Of a stretch of 38,993 nucleotides of DNA, positions 7,797-15,557 are shown piece after piece. Position 1 is the first letter of the stretch. Each line of letters begins with the position of its first letter. The stretch comes from a virus. Both the position numbers and the translations under genes were made by a program. The stretch is from IMG/VR virus record IMGVR_UViG_3300014497_000289, positions 1 through 38,993 of that record. One strand, 5' to 3'. The notes beneath the pieces were generated by a model. It saw only the letters and a list, made by a program, of their open reading frames with translations, was not told where the DNA came from and ran no database searches.

Positions 7797-8990
7797 TTAA
7801 TCCCTCGTGAAGTCGTAGGCGGCAGCGTTGGGAAGGCCGCTTGCACCGTAGGGGTTGTTGTTGACGCTGTTGTTGCGGTTCAGCACCGAGTTCATGAGCT
7901 GGTTGCTCTGGTAGTTGTTCACCGCGCCCGTCATCGCCCCGCTGATGTTGTTCGCATTGGCGATGCCGGCGGCCCCTTGCGCGTTGGCATTGGCCGTGGT
8001 GTTGGCGCCGATCTGCGCCGCGGTCGCCGCACCGGAGGCGCCGAGGTTTTGCGAACCCAGAGTCGCCGCGCCGGCCAGAGACAAGAGCGGGTTCACCGAG
8101 TTGTTGAAGTTCGCCTGGTACGCATTGAATCGATTGCCCTCGTTCGTGCCGAAAGTTCCGAGGGCGCGGCTGTAGGCGTTTTGGAATTCCTGCGAAGCCG
8201 CGCCTTGGTTGTAGTTCGATGCTGCAGTGAGCTGGGCGCCAGACAGGAAACGACCTGACGCCGCGCCTTGCCGATCAAGCGCCTTCTGCCCTTGGTCGAG
8301 TCGGAACTGATAGCTCGGGTCGTCGAAAAGGTCTTCGCCCGTGTAGCTGAACTTCTGGAACTCGAAGTCTTTCCCGAGCTTGCCGTAGTTGGGATCGGCT
8401 GCTGCCGCGGCCTGCGCCGCCTGCTCAGCGGCAGTGCGCGCAGCTTGCTGTTCGGAAAGACGCGCCTGAATGGCCGACTCGAGCCCGGCTTCATCCACAG
8501 TCGAAGAAGTCTGCCCGCGACCGTCGTACCAACCAGGAACGCCTGTGGCATCGCCATTGCCGCCATATTGCAGCCCAGAGCCGCCGATGCTCAGACCCGT
8601 GGGCTGCTGACCGGGGGCAAGCGCGCCGTTTGGCGTGGGCGAGTTGGACGCCGTGCGGGTGTACTGCGAAAGGAGCTGATTCCGCAGCGCGTCGTAGGTC
8701 TGCTCAGTGGGGTTGATGCTGCCCCCACCCGAAGAGCCCAGCCCTCCAACGGTAGTCGACCCAGAGAACCCCGTTGGAGATAGGCCGAGCAAGTAGGACA
8801 GCCGGTCCCGAGCCGCATTCCCCGTGTTGATCGTCGGAGCCTGGAGCGCGACGTTGTTGTCGTACTGGCGCGCGGATTCCGCATTCGCGGCATCGGTGGC
8901 GGCCTGCTGACCTTTGGCCGCAGACTTTGTCGCGCTCGAACTCATCGCCGCCCCTGCGACGGTGGCGACCCCTGCAATTGCTGCAACCAT
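7797..8990 (-). CDS. DNA transfer / ejection protein (gp7-like position)
   Basis: A 397-residue protein with a hydrophobic Gly/Ala-rich N-terminus (1-17), an extended Gly/Ser/Asn/Thr-rich part (about 70-165), an Ala/Gln-rich helix (about 170-200), then FEFQKFSYTGEDLFDDPSYQFRLDQG, a conserved block in podovirus DNA-transfer proteins as I remember the family, and an Ala/Asn/Gly-rich C-terminus (about 290-385). It is the first of three ejection genes after the tail-hub region. Probably packaged in the capsid and injected with the DNA. GGGGAG ribosome site precedes the ATG. Confidence 0.8.
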   Translation of the reverse strand: MVAAIAGVATVAGAAMSSSATKSAAKGQQAATDAANAESARQYDNNVALQAPTINTGNAARDRLSYLLGLSPTGFSGSTTVGGLGSSGGGSINPTEQTYDALRNQLLSQYTRTASNSPTPNGALAPGQQPTGLSIGGSGLQYGGNGDATGVPGWYDGRGQTSSTVDEAGLESAIQARLSEQQAARTAAEQAAQAAAAADPNYGKLGKDFEFQKFSYTGEDLFDDPSYQFRLDQGQKALDRQGAASGRFLSGAQLTAASNYNQGAASQEFQNAYSRALGTFGTNEGNRFNAYQANFNNSVNPLLSLAGAATLGSQNLGASGAATAAQIGANTTANANAQGAAGIANANNISGAMTGAVNNYQSNQLMNSVLNRNNSVNNNPYGASGLPNAAAYDFTRD

Positions 8991-8993
8991 TGA

Positions 8994-9449
8994 TTACTCC
9001 CCGATGTATTTGGTGTAGAGGCGTTCGGCCTCGGTCCAACCCATGAACTCGAAGAGGGGGCCGGCGTCCAGGCTCTTCTTCGTCCCGGTAAAAAGCTTCT
9101 TGACGCCGCGGGCCTTCAAAGTCGACTCCACGAATTGAAAAAGCCGCAACGGTGTGCGGCCTGTTCTGTTTTCTGGAGCGATCCAGTAGATGTCCGTCAT
9201 CCCGCATAGCGTCGAGACATAGTGCAGATGAGGTCGCACGAGCGTGAAGTGGTAGCCGACGATCTGTCCCGCCTTGCGCGCGACCACGATGTGCAACATG
9301 CCCAGCGATTCCATGGCGTCGTAGTTCGCGAAGTCTGGGTCGAGCGGCATCTTGTCGCGATTCAAGGCGACTTCCTCGTAGTGCTTGACCCACAGTGGCG
9401 CCATCTCCGCCTGCACGTCACTCCAGGCTTCAACCGCATAGGTGATCAT
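8994..9449 (-). CDS. GNAT-like acetyltransferase in virion operon
   Basis: A 151-residue protein with the layout of a GCN5-related N-acetyltransferase: an N-terminal strand/helix pair, a central strand with HIVVARKAGQIVGYHFTLV, the strand DIYWIAPENRTG followed by a helix (a degenerate acetyl-CoA loop in place of the usual Q/R-x-x-G-x-G/A), and a C-terminal GPLFEFMGWTEAERLYTK segment typical of the fold's last strands. The start is the ATG at 9449, two bases after the upstream dioxygenase gene. The substrate is unknown. The acetyl-CoA loop is not canonical, so enzymatic activity is likely but unproved. Possibly modifies a virion or host protein. Confidence 0.7.
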   Translation of the reverse strand: MITYAVEAWSDVQAEMAPLWVKHYEEVALNRDKMPLDPDFANYDAMESLGMLHIVVARKAGQIVGYHFTLVRPHLHYVSTLCGMTDIYWIAPENRTGRTPLRLFQFVESTLKARGVKKLFTGTKKSLDAGPLFEFMGWTEAERLYTKYIGE

Positions 9450-9451
9450 GC

Positions 9452-10039
9452 TTAGACCTTGATGTCGATGACCATGTGGATGCGCTCCACAGGGCTGTTG
9501 TTGATGACTTCGTGCTCCGGCCGGCCCTCTTGCTCCGGGCCCTTGCCGTTGTCGAACCACCAAGCCTCGCCGGGAGCCATGTAGACCGACTCGTCGCCGG
9601 CATGGAATACCACGCCTGGCGCGCTCTGCAGGCAGATGTGGTGACGGTGCCAGTAGTTGGCGTGATCGAGCGTGTCGGCGTGCCTGAACACCCGCCCGCC
9701 GGGCTGCACGCGATTGATGATGACCCGGCCCAAGCGGGTGCCGCCCACGTAGGCGAACAAGTTCATGACCAACTGACGCGCTTCTGGAAGCCGGCCATAG
9801 ATGGGCTGGTCAACGCATTCATGCTGGTCGATGGTGCGCAGGTACTCAGCCTTTTCTTCCTCGGTCTTGGGGACCGGCCGCGGTGGAAAGCGGAGGATCA
9901 GGCTGTCCACCTCGCCGAACGGGCCCTGCGGGAACGTGCGCAGGTAGGTATCCTCGGTCCACCAGCCAGGGTTGCGGTAAAGCGATGCGACGAGCGGCCC
10001 GGTGTTGACGCCGGTTGCAATGCGGTGGAAATGCTTCAT
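9452..10039 (-). CDS. Aspartyl/asparaginyl beta-hydroxylase-like dioxygenase
   Basis: A 195-residue cupin-fold protein of the AspH type of Fe(II)/2-oxoglutarate oxygenases. Predicted iron ligands are H120 and D122 (RHADTLDH) and H176 (PEHEVINN), and R186 ten residues after the second His would bind 2-oxoglutarate; this H-to-R spacing matches the family as I know it. Other family features are the GGRVFRH lead-in and the GEAWWFDN turn. Known members hydroxylate Asp/Asn side chains or act on small acids; the phage substrate is unknown. It is coupled by ATGA to the small gene upstream and precedes the GNAT-like gene by two bases, so the two are expressed together with the tail genes. Confidence 0.85.
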   Translation of the reverse strand: MKHFHRIATGVNTGPLVASLYRNPGWWTEDTYLRTFPQGPFGEVDSLILRFPPRPVPKTEEEKAEYLRTIDQHECVDQPIYGRLPEARQLVMNLFAYVGGTRLGRVIINRVQPGGRVFRHADTLDHANYWHRHHICLQSAPGVVFHAGDESVYMAPGEAWWFDNGKGPEQEGRPEHEVINNSPVERIHMVIDIKV

Positions 10040-10395
10040 CGGGGGATCAAGGTGATAGTAGGGGCGACCGTGTACGCCACGCGCACAGCATCGCCAGGGT
10101 TCAATCGGATCATTTCGCCAGCGTTGACCGGGTAGAACGTTAGCCCGTCACGCGTGAATTCCAGAGCCGAGACGGTCCCGCCAGACAGGAGGACATCCGC
10201 GTCAAAGTCGCTGGCGTTCGTATAGGTGAAGGGCGAGGCGCCGACAGCCACTGCGGCAACGGTGTTCGTCGGGTTGCGGCCGACCTGCGACAGGTACTGC
10301 TGCAACCAGAGGCTCATCTTGGCGACCAGACCCCCGCCCTCACTCATCACGTCGGCGATCTTCTGGCCCACGCGGGGGCGATTTAGGGGCTTCAT
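10036..10395 (-). CDS. Hypothetical virion-associated protein
   Basis: A 119-residue protein in the slot where P22-like phages keep small tail or needle genes (just after the gp10-like hub). An N-terminal helix (about 1-40, including LWLQQYLSQVG) is followed by a beta-rich domain (about 45-119) with short hydrophobic strands ending in TVAPTITLIPR. I do not recognise a family. ATGA overlaps connect it to both neighbours. It may be a minor tail component; it lacks the long coiled coil expected of a P22 gp26-type needle. Confidence 0.6.
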   Translation of the reverse strand: MKPLNRPRVGQKIADVMSEGGGLVAKMSLWLQQYLSQVGRNPTNTVAAVAVGASPFTYTNASDFDADVLLSGGTVSALEFTRDGLTFYPVNAGEMIRLNPGDAVRVAYTVAPTITLIPR

Positions 10396-11801
10396 TGAAC
10401 CTCCAGCGAAGCGCCGAGAACAACTTTCTTCACAGGCGCATCAATGGCGATCTCGTACAGCCGGTTGCGAGCCGCGCCCAGGCGGTTGAAGATGACGCGC
10501 TTACCGTACTCGCCCATCGCGCCGATCTTCCGCGTGACCTCGTTGGACCAGGTCCGGCCATCGTCGCTCCATCGCAGGGACACTTCCGGGTCGGAGCCGT
10601 AGCCAGAGGCCAGCCCGACACCGGCCTCCATGAAGATCTCGAGGCGGCTATGGAACAGGCGCTTACCCTGGTTCCAGATATACGGGCACACCCGCAGGGA
10701 TCGGATCGGGTCGCCGTCATTGCTGTATGCCTCGAAGCTCATCTCATAGAGGCGGCCGTCCCGGTAGTCGCCTACCAGCAGCTTGCCGAATGCTGAGGCG
10801 AAGCAGTTCAGCCGGTAGCGCTGAAAGTCCGCCGCGTCCCATTCCAGCCACTCAAACCACGAGCCCGAGTGCGCGTCGTAGCACCATGTCTTGCTTGCGG
10901 TCGGGAAGGTGAGGATGTAGATCGGGTGGCGGCGGATGTCCACGCCTACAGCGAAGGCGTCGTCAACCCGCACATAGCCTGCCATCTCCTTCTCGAGCGC
11001 GACCGTGCTGATTCGCATCGGCGACTGGCCCTGCATGCGATAGACCGCCAGAGCGCCTTCGGGGTTGTTCCCCAGCCAGAAAACCGAATCGTCGGATACA
11101 GCCGCGGAATAAGGCGCCGAGCAACCTACTTCGGTGAACGTGCCGTCCACGCGCTGGAAGGGAAACGTCGCGTCGCCGCCGTTGTACCAAAGCTCCATCG
11201 TCCCGGTGCCGAACACATGCAGCAGGCGGTGATTGCTGATGACGGTCGACACGTTGTCTGGCAACCCCTCCGCCGAGGCAAAGTCAATCGCATCCCATGC
11301 GAGAAAGTTGTAGAGCCCGGAAATGCCGAACTGCTGACTGTCAGGCAGCGCGACGATCCCGAAGCCGTCCTGATAGGTCGTCTGCGTCGCACCGTAGACG
11401 AAGCCGGGGTCCGTGATCTGCGTCCAGGCCATGGTCGCTATGTCGTACACAAAGCCTGATAGGCCGTCGACCAGCAGCACCTGGAGGCCGTTGCTTTGCA
11501 GGGTAACGCGGCCCGTGCCGTTGTAGGTTCCGATGGCGGTGAAGGTGGACAGGTCCGAGCTGACGCGGCCGAAGGTCTGGCCCACCGCGGCGTACATGTC
11601 GCCGTTGACTTCGATGTAGCCCTTGGACGCACCGCCAGCAAAGGTCGACAGGCGGTTCAAGCCAGGCACCCCATAGAGCGCGGTCGGCGTCTTCGCCTCG
11701 GTCTTGTCGACCTCTACCAGGAAGTTCACGCAGCGCTGATTGTTGACGGACAGGCTGGGAGCCTGATACGCCTGGCCGACGAAGCCGGGGATGAGTTTCA
11801 C
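10392..11801 (-). CDS. Tail hub / packaged-DNA stabilisation protein (P22 gp10-like)
   Basis: A 469-residue beta-rich protein, close to the about 472 residues of P22 gp10. Repeated strands with Gly-rich turns, motifs such as FGTGTMELWYNGGDATFPFQR and the YEMSFEAYSNDG...WSDDGRTWSNE C-terminal region are those of the gp10/tail-hub family, which plugs the portal after DNA packaging and carries the tail. The GTG at 11801 is the start: GAGGGAG lies just upstream. A gap of 77 bp separates it from the large fibre-like gene upstream. A 12-codon frame in the gap ends at the GTG and may be a leader, which I do not call as a gene. Confidence 0.85.
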   Translation of the reverse strand: MKLIPGFVGQAYQAPSLSVNNQRCVNFLVEVDKTEAKTPTALYGVPGLNRLSTFAGGASKGYIEVNGDMYAAVGQTFGRVSSDLSTFTAIGTYNGTGRVTLQSNGLQVLLVDGLSGFVYDIATMAWTQITDPGFVYGATQTTYQDGFGIVALPDSQQFGISGLYNFLAWDAIDFASAEGLPDNVSTVISNHRLLHVFGTGTMELWYNGGDATFPFQRVDGTFTEVGCSAPYSAAVSDDSVFWLGNNPEGALAVYRMQGQSPMRISTVALEKEMAGYVRVDDAFAVGVDIRRHPIYILTFPTASKTWCYDAHSGSWFEWLEWDAADFQRYRLNCFASAFGKLLVGDYRDGRLYEMSFEAYSNDGDPIRSLRVCPYIWNQGKRLFHSRLEIFMEAGVGLASGYGSDPEVSLRWSDDGRTWSNEVTRKIGAMGEYGKRVIFNRLGAARNRLYEIAIDAPVKKVVLGASLEVQ

Positions 11802-11878
11802 GCGACTCCCTCGAAGATCTGCTTGATCGTGCTCATGTCCGCTCGGTGTAGTTTTGGATTGGCATGGCGAATCGTTTT

Positions 11879-14467
11879 TCAGCTCAGAATCACGTCAAGA
11901 CCGCTTGCACGGAACCCTCGGTACACAGACCGTCGCGTAGATGTGAAGCCTGCTGCGATAGCTATCCCGGACGCCGAGTTTCCGGGGAAAGCACGGTTGT
12001 AGAGCTTGAATTTGCTATCCCCTCGGTCCTGCAAGATGCTGCGAGAGTCCGGGAATCCACCGCTCACAAGCGGGTTGAAAAGAGCGCCCTTCGCCGCGTC
12101 GTTCACCTCTTCGTTGTTCACAGCGAAGCCGTAGGCCGCGTACAGCCTGTTCCAAACAACCATGCCGCCAGACTGCTTGGCGATCTGCGTCACGCTGTCG
12201 TTCCCAAGGGTCGGACTGAAGTTCCGGCTGCCTTCAACGGCACACTTTCCAAATCCGCCAGCAATCCCCTCGAGCGCAATGCTTCCCAACTTGGTGCTCG
12301 GCACGTTGAACATGAATGAATAGTCTTCATGAACGAGGATCGCCGATGCCGTATAAGTTGGGGTTGTCGTAGGCGCGTACCCGCCAGGAGACACCGCAGC
12401 TTTATAGGCGACAGTGGCGGCTTGGCTGCCGTCGGATTTGAACTTCAGAGTGGTCGAATAGGACCACTGGAAAGTGTTGGCGATTGCAGTCGCGTTGACG
12501 GCCATGCCCGCATAGTCCAGAGCGACATCGTCAGCAACAAATGCCAGCGACGTCGGATTCGTCTCGTACCCATGAACGCCACCCACAAAATCGTCTGCTG
12601 TTTTCGGGTCCGTTGGTTTCCGAAGGCTTATGGCCAGCTCAAGATTGCCCGTTCCGATGAGCGTGCACGTGCCCTCCACAGAGAGCCCCACCAAACCCTG
12701 ATCGTCGAAGGTATCGACGCCTAGAGTGCCGCCAGCAGTTTCGTTGTAAGAGGCCACGCCAGCGTCATACACACGGTAGGCCGTGGAAGCCGCATTCTTC
12801 GTCGTGTCCGTCTCGACCATGAGGTAGTAGGTGCCAGGCGTCAAGCCAGCCGCCACTGGAACGGTCACAAGGTTGTTCGCGCCCAGATAGCAGTCGTACG
12901 CCGTGTTGACGTACTTGCCCGCCGCGATCTCGGCGCCAGAATTGTCGAAAACCTTGAACTTGACCTTCCCTGAGTTGGGCGACGTCACGAACTTCCAGTT
13001 GATCTTCGTGGCGTTCGCGCACTGGTAGACGACCTTGCCGCCAGAGAGGTAGTCGCCCACCGTAGGCGCCGCACCGAACACCTGCGTGAACCACGTGCCA
13101 GCCGCACGGCCCACAGCGTTGAACGCCGTCGCGGCATAGCCACGCAACCCTGCGTCATAGGCCCGGCCGCCTGCGGGGTTCGTCGCCGCTACAGCGATCT
13201 CAACGCTGTAGGTTTTCGATGGGTCTAGCACGTCGGCGACGGGCACGTAGTACAGCCCGGTGCCAAGCGCCTTCAGATCGACCGTGCGCACTGCTCCATT
13301 CAGCGGAACGCGGTAGTTCCCAGAAGGAATCTCGACGCCGCTCTCTTTGACGGTGATGCCGAGAATCCCGCCGTTCGCAGAGTTCACATACGAGCGCAGT
13401 CCGATGCGCGAGACGCCCGTGATGGAGTACGTGGATGTGTCGCCGATCGCGGTGCTGTACGTCACGTCGGTGACGCCGCCAACCGTCGCCGCGGCAGTCC
13501 AAGTGCCCACTCGCGTTGCGGCAGAGGTTGCCTGTGACGCACTGGGCGCCTGCGATTCCACACCCGTTGTCTGGTTCTCTGCGGCCGGGGCCTGGATTAC
13601 GCTCTGGAAAAGCAGCGCCTCGCTCAGCCGAGTCATCCGAGCACTCCCGGCATTGCCGACATTAAGCCGGTTGGTGAAGTACCAACGGTTCCACCGTGTG
13701 CCATCAGCCGTCATCGGTGAGTAGATGGCGAATTCCAGATAATCCGACCGAAGCTTTTTCAGCAGGCAGCTCTGCGGCAGCCGGTTGATCGGCTCAACCG
13801 CGTCCATGATTGCGCGCAGTCCACGGAACCGCGTACCCTGGTCAAGGATGTTGGAGACGTTTTCGCCCCGTTGCCCCACCTCTCCGGCCCCTGTAGGTGC
13901 AGCAAGATCCACCTTCTTCACTGTCCCAGCCAGCGTATCCACAGCAGCCTGAGCAGCGGCCTCGGCATCGGTTGCGGCTTGCTGGGCTTCGGCTACTGCA
14001 TTCGTAAGATCGCCGGCCTCTTTCTTGAACTCACCCAACTCAGCCAAAGCTCCCTCGACGCTGATAGGCGAAGTGAAGTTCTGGTCAGTATCCAACACCG
14101 TGATGTTGTCGGCTTTGCCCACCACGCCGAACGGATAGGCCGGCAGCGAGCCGTACTCGTAATCCCAATAGTAGGCAGACGGCCAGCCACCCGGCGTCTC
14201 CAGCACGCCATAGGCGAGCGTGGTGACGATGCCAGCGACATCGCCGACGATGCGATAAGGCGAGCGACCGATGTAGTTGTAGGGGACGGTGAACGGCGTG
14301 CCAAGTGGCAGATTCCCTGCCGGCGCGTCAAAGCGCACATTCGTGACGGCGATGGGCACCGTGTCACCATCGTGCGCATACACCTTGAGCACGATCGACA
14401 GGTCATCACCGGCGTAGAAAAGCAGATCACGCTTCTTGGTGCCGTCGAGTGCTACGTTGATATCCAT
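11879..14467 (-). CDS. Large fibre-like virion protein
   Basis: An 862-residue protein. Residues about 1-135 are a beta-sandwich-like module similar to upper-baseplate/fibre N-termini; about 150-190 is a coiled coil rich in Ala, Glu, Asp and Val; then come repeated beta-rich domains with Gly, Thr, Ser and Asn (about 230-780), and a C-terminal domain of about 80 residues (RSILQDRG... to YRGFRASGLDVILS). This is the structure of a trimeric tail fibre or side spike. The ATG at 14467 overlaps the stop of the gp4-like gene (TGATG). It sits between the head-completion and tail-hub genes, an unusual place for a fibre. Receptor-binding is inferred. Confidence 0.7.
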   Translation of the reverse strand: MDINVALDGTKKRDLLFYAGDDLSIVLKVYAHDGDTVPIAVTNVRFDAPAGNLPLGTPFTVPYNYIGRSPYRIVGDVAGIVTTLAYGVLETPGGWPSAYYWDYEYGSLPAYPFGVVGKADNITVLDTDQNFTSPISVEGALAELGEFKKEAGDLTNAVAEAQQAATDAEAAAQAAVDTLAGTVKKVDLAAPTGAGEVGQRGENVSNILDQGTRFRGLRAIMDAVEPINRLPQSCLLKKLRSDYLEFAIYSPMTADGTRWNRWYFTNRLNVGNAGSARMTRLSEALLFQSVIQAPAAENQTTGVESQAPSASQATSAATRVGTWTAAATVGGVTDVTYSTAIGDTSTYSITGVSRIGLRSYVNSANGGILGITVKESGVEIPSGNYRVPLNGAVRTVDLKALGTGLYYVPVADVLDPSKTYSVEIAVAATNPAGGRAYDAGLRGYAATAFNAVGRAAGTWFTQVFGAAPTVGDYLSGGKVVYQCANATKINWKFVTSPNSGKVKFKVFDNSGAEIAAGKYVNTAYDCYLGANNLVTVPVAAGLTPGTYYLMVETDTTKNAASTAYRVYDAGVASYNETAGGTLGVDTFDDQGLVGLSVEGTCTLIGTGNLELAISLRKPTDPKTADDFVGGVHGYETNPTSLAFVADDVALDYAGMAVNATAIANTFQWSYSTTLKFKSDGSQAATVAYKAAVSPGGYAPTTTPTYTASAILVHEDYSFMFNVPSTKLGSIALEGIAGGFGKCAVEGSRNFSPTLGNDSVTQIAKQSGGMVVWNRLYAAYGFAVNNEEVNDAAKGALFNPLVSGGFPDSRSILQDRGDSKFKLYNRAFPGNSASGIAIAAGFTSTRRSVYRGFRASGLDVILS

Positions 14468-14796
14468 CAGTAATCGACCGCGTAGGTCGTCGGAAGTGCG
14501 GGGATGTTGGCGGCACGCTGAAGCTCGGTCATGGCCCACGCGGGCCAGAACTCTTTCGCTTCGGCTTCGAAGTCGTCGGCCGCCAGGAAGGCAGCCATGG
14601 CAACGTAGGGCTCCTCCGCATAGGGAGGAACGTCGTTCATCGTCCATTGCGCCAGGCTTTGGACGCCGAAGCTGTAGTGCGCAGCCTTCAGCTTCTCAAG
14701 CGCCTTTTCGCGGTCGGCCGCGCTTGGCGCCTCGTCCGCTGCCAGTACCTTGAGCTTCTGCAGCACTCTGGGCGCCAGATCCGTGAGCGTTGCCAT
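14467..14796 (-). CDS. Head-completion / connector protein (gp4-like)
   Basis: A 109-residue helical protein with the DNA-stabilisation/connector pattern of P22 gp4 and related head-tail joining proteins: a leading helix with LQKLKVLAADEAPSAADREKALEKLKAAH and a helical middle (EEPYVAMAAFLAADDFE) with a WPAW step. P22 gp4 is longer (about 166 residues), so this is a short form; identity is inferred from place and helix pattern. Its start has a GAGGAA ribosome site but lies within the upstream gene, overlapping it by 101 bp. The large fibre-like gene starts at its stop. Confidence 0.6.
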   Translation of the reverse strand: MATLTDLAPRVLQKLKVLAADEAPSAADREKALEKLKAAHYSFGVQSLAQWTMNDVPPYAEEPYVAMAAFLAADDFEAEAKEFWPAWAMTELQRAANIPALPTTYAVDY

Positions 14797-15088
14797 ACTT
14801 TTCCTCTTCGGTCAGGGCGGCGATGGTCGCGGCTTGTGCACCCGCGGCGGTGTGCTGCTCGATGGTCTCGACAGCCGCAGCAGTCAGGGCTTGAAGCTCC
14901 TGCTCTTGCTGCTTGCTCTCCACGTCCGTGATCTCTTCGACCTTGACGTGAAAGTGCGGATGGTTCGACAGCTTGCGGACTGCAAGGTGGTCGGCGACCT
15001 CGACGTATTTGCCCAGAGGCATCACGAGGCCGTACATGTAGATGGAGCCGTGAGACTCGCCGGGGGTGCCGGTGTACTTGATTTGCAT
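14696..15088 (-). CDS. Head-region protein with AT-hook-like tail
   Basis: A 130-residue protein. Residues 1-55 form a small beta-rich domain (MQIKYTGTPGESHGS, then YGLVMPLGKYVEVADHLA) with a His-rich segment HPHFHVKVEE; residues about 60-95 are helical; the C-terminus (about 97-130) is Gly/Ala/Ser/Arg-rich and ends in KRGRPRKGA, a canonical AT-hook core (GRP flanked by basic residues), which binds the minor groove of AT-rich DNA. The ATG at 15088 is chosen because the region before it forms a GC hairpin; an ATG at 15133 would add 15 residues. The tail is encoded over the first 101 bp of the gp4-like gene in another frame. Confidence 0.6.
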   Translation of the reverse strand: MQIKYTGTPGESHGSIYMYGLVMPLGKYVEVADHLAVRKLSNHPHFHVKVEEITDVESKQQEQELQALTAAAVETIEQHTAAGAQAATIAALTEEEKYGNAHGSGAQSAAEAQGTGSGRGAKRGRPRKGA

Positions 15089-15096
15089 GGAGAGAA

Positions 15097-15120
15097 GCGG
15101 GGCCAGTTTCCCGGCCCCGC
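15097..15120 (-). other. GC-rich hairpin between decoration and AT-hook genes
   Basis: GCGGGGCC (15097-15104) and GGCCCCGC (15113-15120) form an 8-bp stem with an 8-nt loop. On the minus strand it is followed by TTCTCT and then the ATG at 15088. It could be a weak terminator or mRNA stabiliser after the abundant capsid messages; the T-run is too weak to be sure. Confidence 0.45.
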
Positions 15121-15125
15121 TCCGA

Positions 15126-15542
15126 TCAGGCATTGCGCGGCAGGAACCACACGATGATGTCGACCGTGCCAGCAGCAGTTGCGCCGGCAGCGGTGATGGT
15201 CACGTCAACGGTGTCGTTCGTCGTGAGCACCAACGGGCGAGCCGTTGCAGCATCAGCACGACGAATGCCACCGGTCACAGCAGCAGCGGCGGCACTGAAG
15301 TACGCGGGCGAGCCCGTGTAGCCGACGCTGAAGGCGCCAGAAGCGCCCAGGCCGGACTGAACCACCGTCACATCGACGATCACCGAGCCGGCCTGGATCA
15401 GGCCGCTTTGGATCACGTCGTTCAGCGCCGGTGCGGCGGCGAAGGTGTAGCTCGAGGCCACGCACTTTGCCGACTGACCGTCGCCGATGCCGGGCATCTG
15501 TTCGGTGCTCGACGACACCTTGGTTGCTTGAAAAATTGCCAT
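15126..15542 (-). CDS. Capsid decoration / head protein
   Basis: A 138-residue Ala/Thr/Gly/Val-rich beta protein immediately downstream of the coat gene. Small beta-sandwich decoration or cement proteins that bind the outside of the capsid are of this size and place. The N-terminus (MAIFQATKVSSSTEQMPGIGDGQ) and alternating hydrophobic strands (SVIVDVTVVQSGL, DTVDVTITAAG) support a jelly-roll-like fold; there is no membrane segment. Ribosome site AAGGGA. The family is not recognised by name; decoration is inferred from location and composition. Confidence 0.65.
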   Translation of the reverse strand: MAIFQATKVSSSTEQMPGIGDGQSAKCVASSYTFAAAPALNDVIQSGLIQAGSVIVDVTVVQSGLGASGAFSVGYTGSPAYFSAAAAAVTGGIRRADAATARPLVLTTNDTVDVTITAAGATAAGTVDIIVWFLPRNA

Positions 15543-15557
15543 GATGTCTGTCCCTTC

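Noticed and set aside
11802-11878. Twelve-codon frame before the gp10-like gene
   Set aside because: Too short to support as a gene; could only be a leader.
11879-12120. Possible C-type-lectin-like C-terminus that might be a diversity-generating retroelement target
   Set aside because: No reverse transcriptase, template repeat or adenine-biased variable repeat is visible anywhere in the window; the resemblance of the C-terminus is weak.
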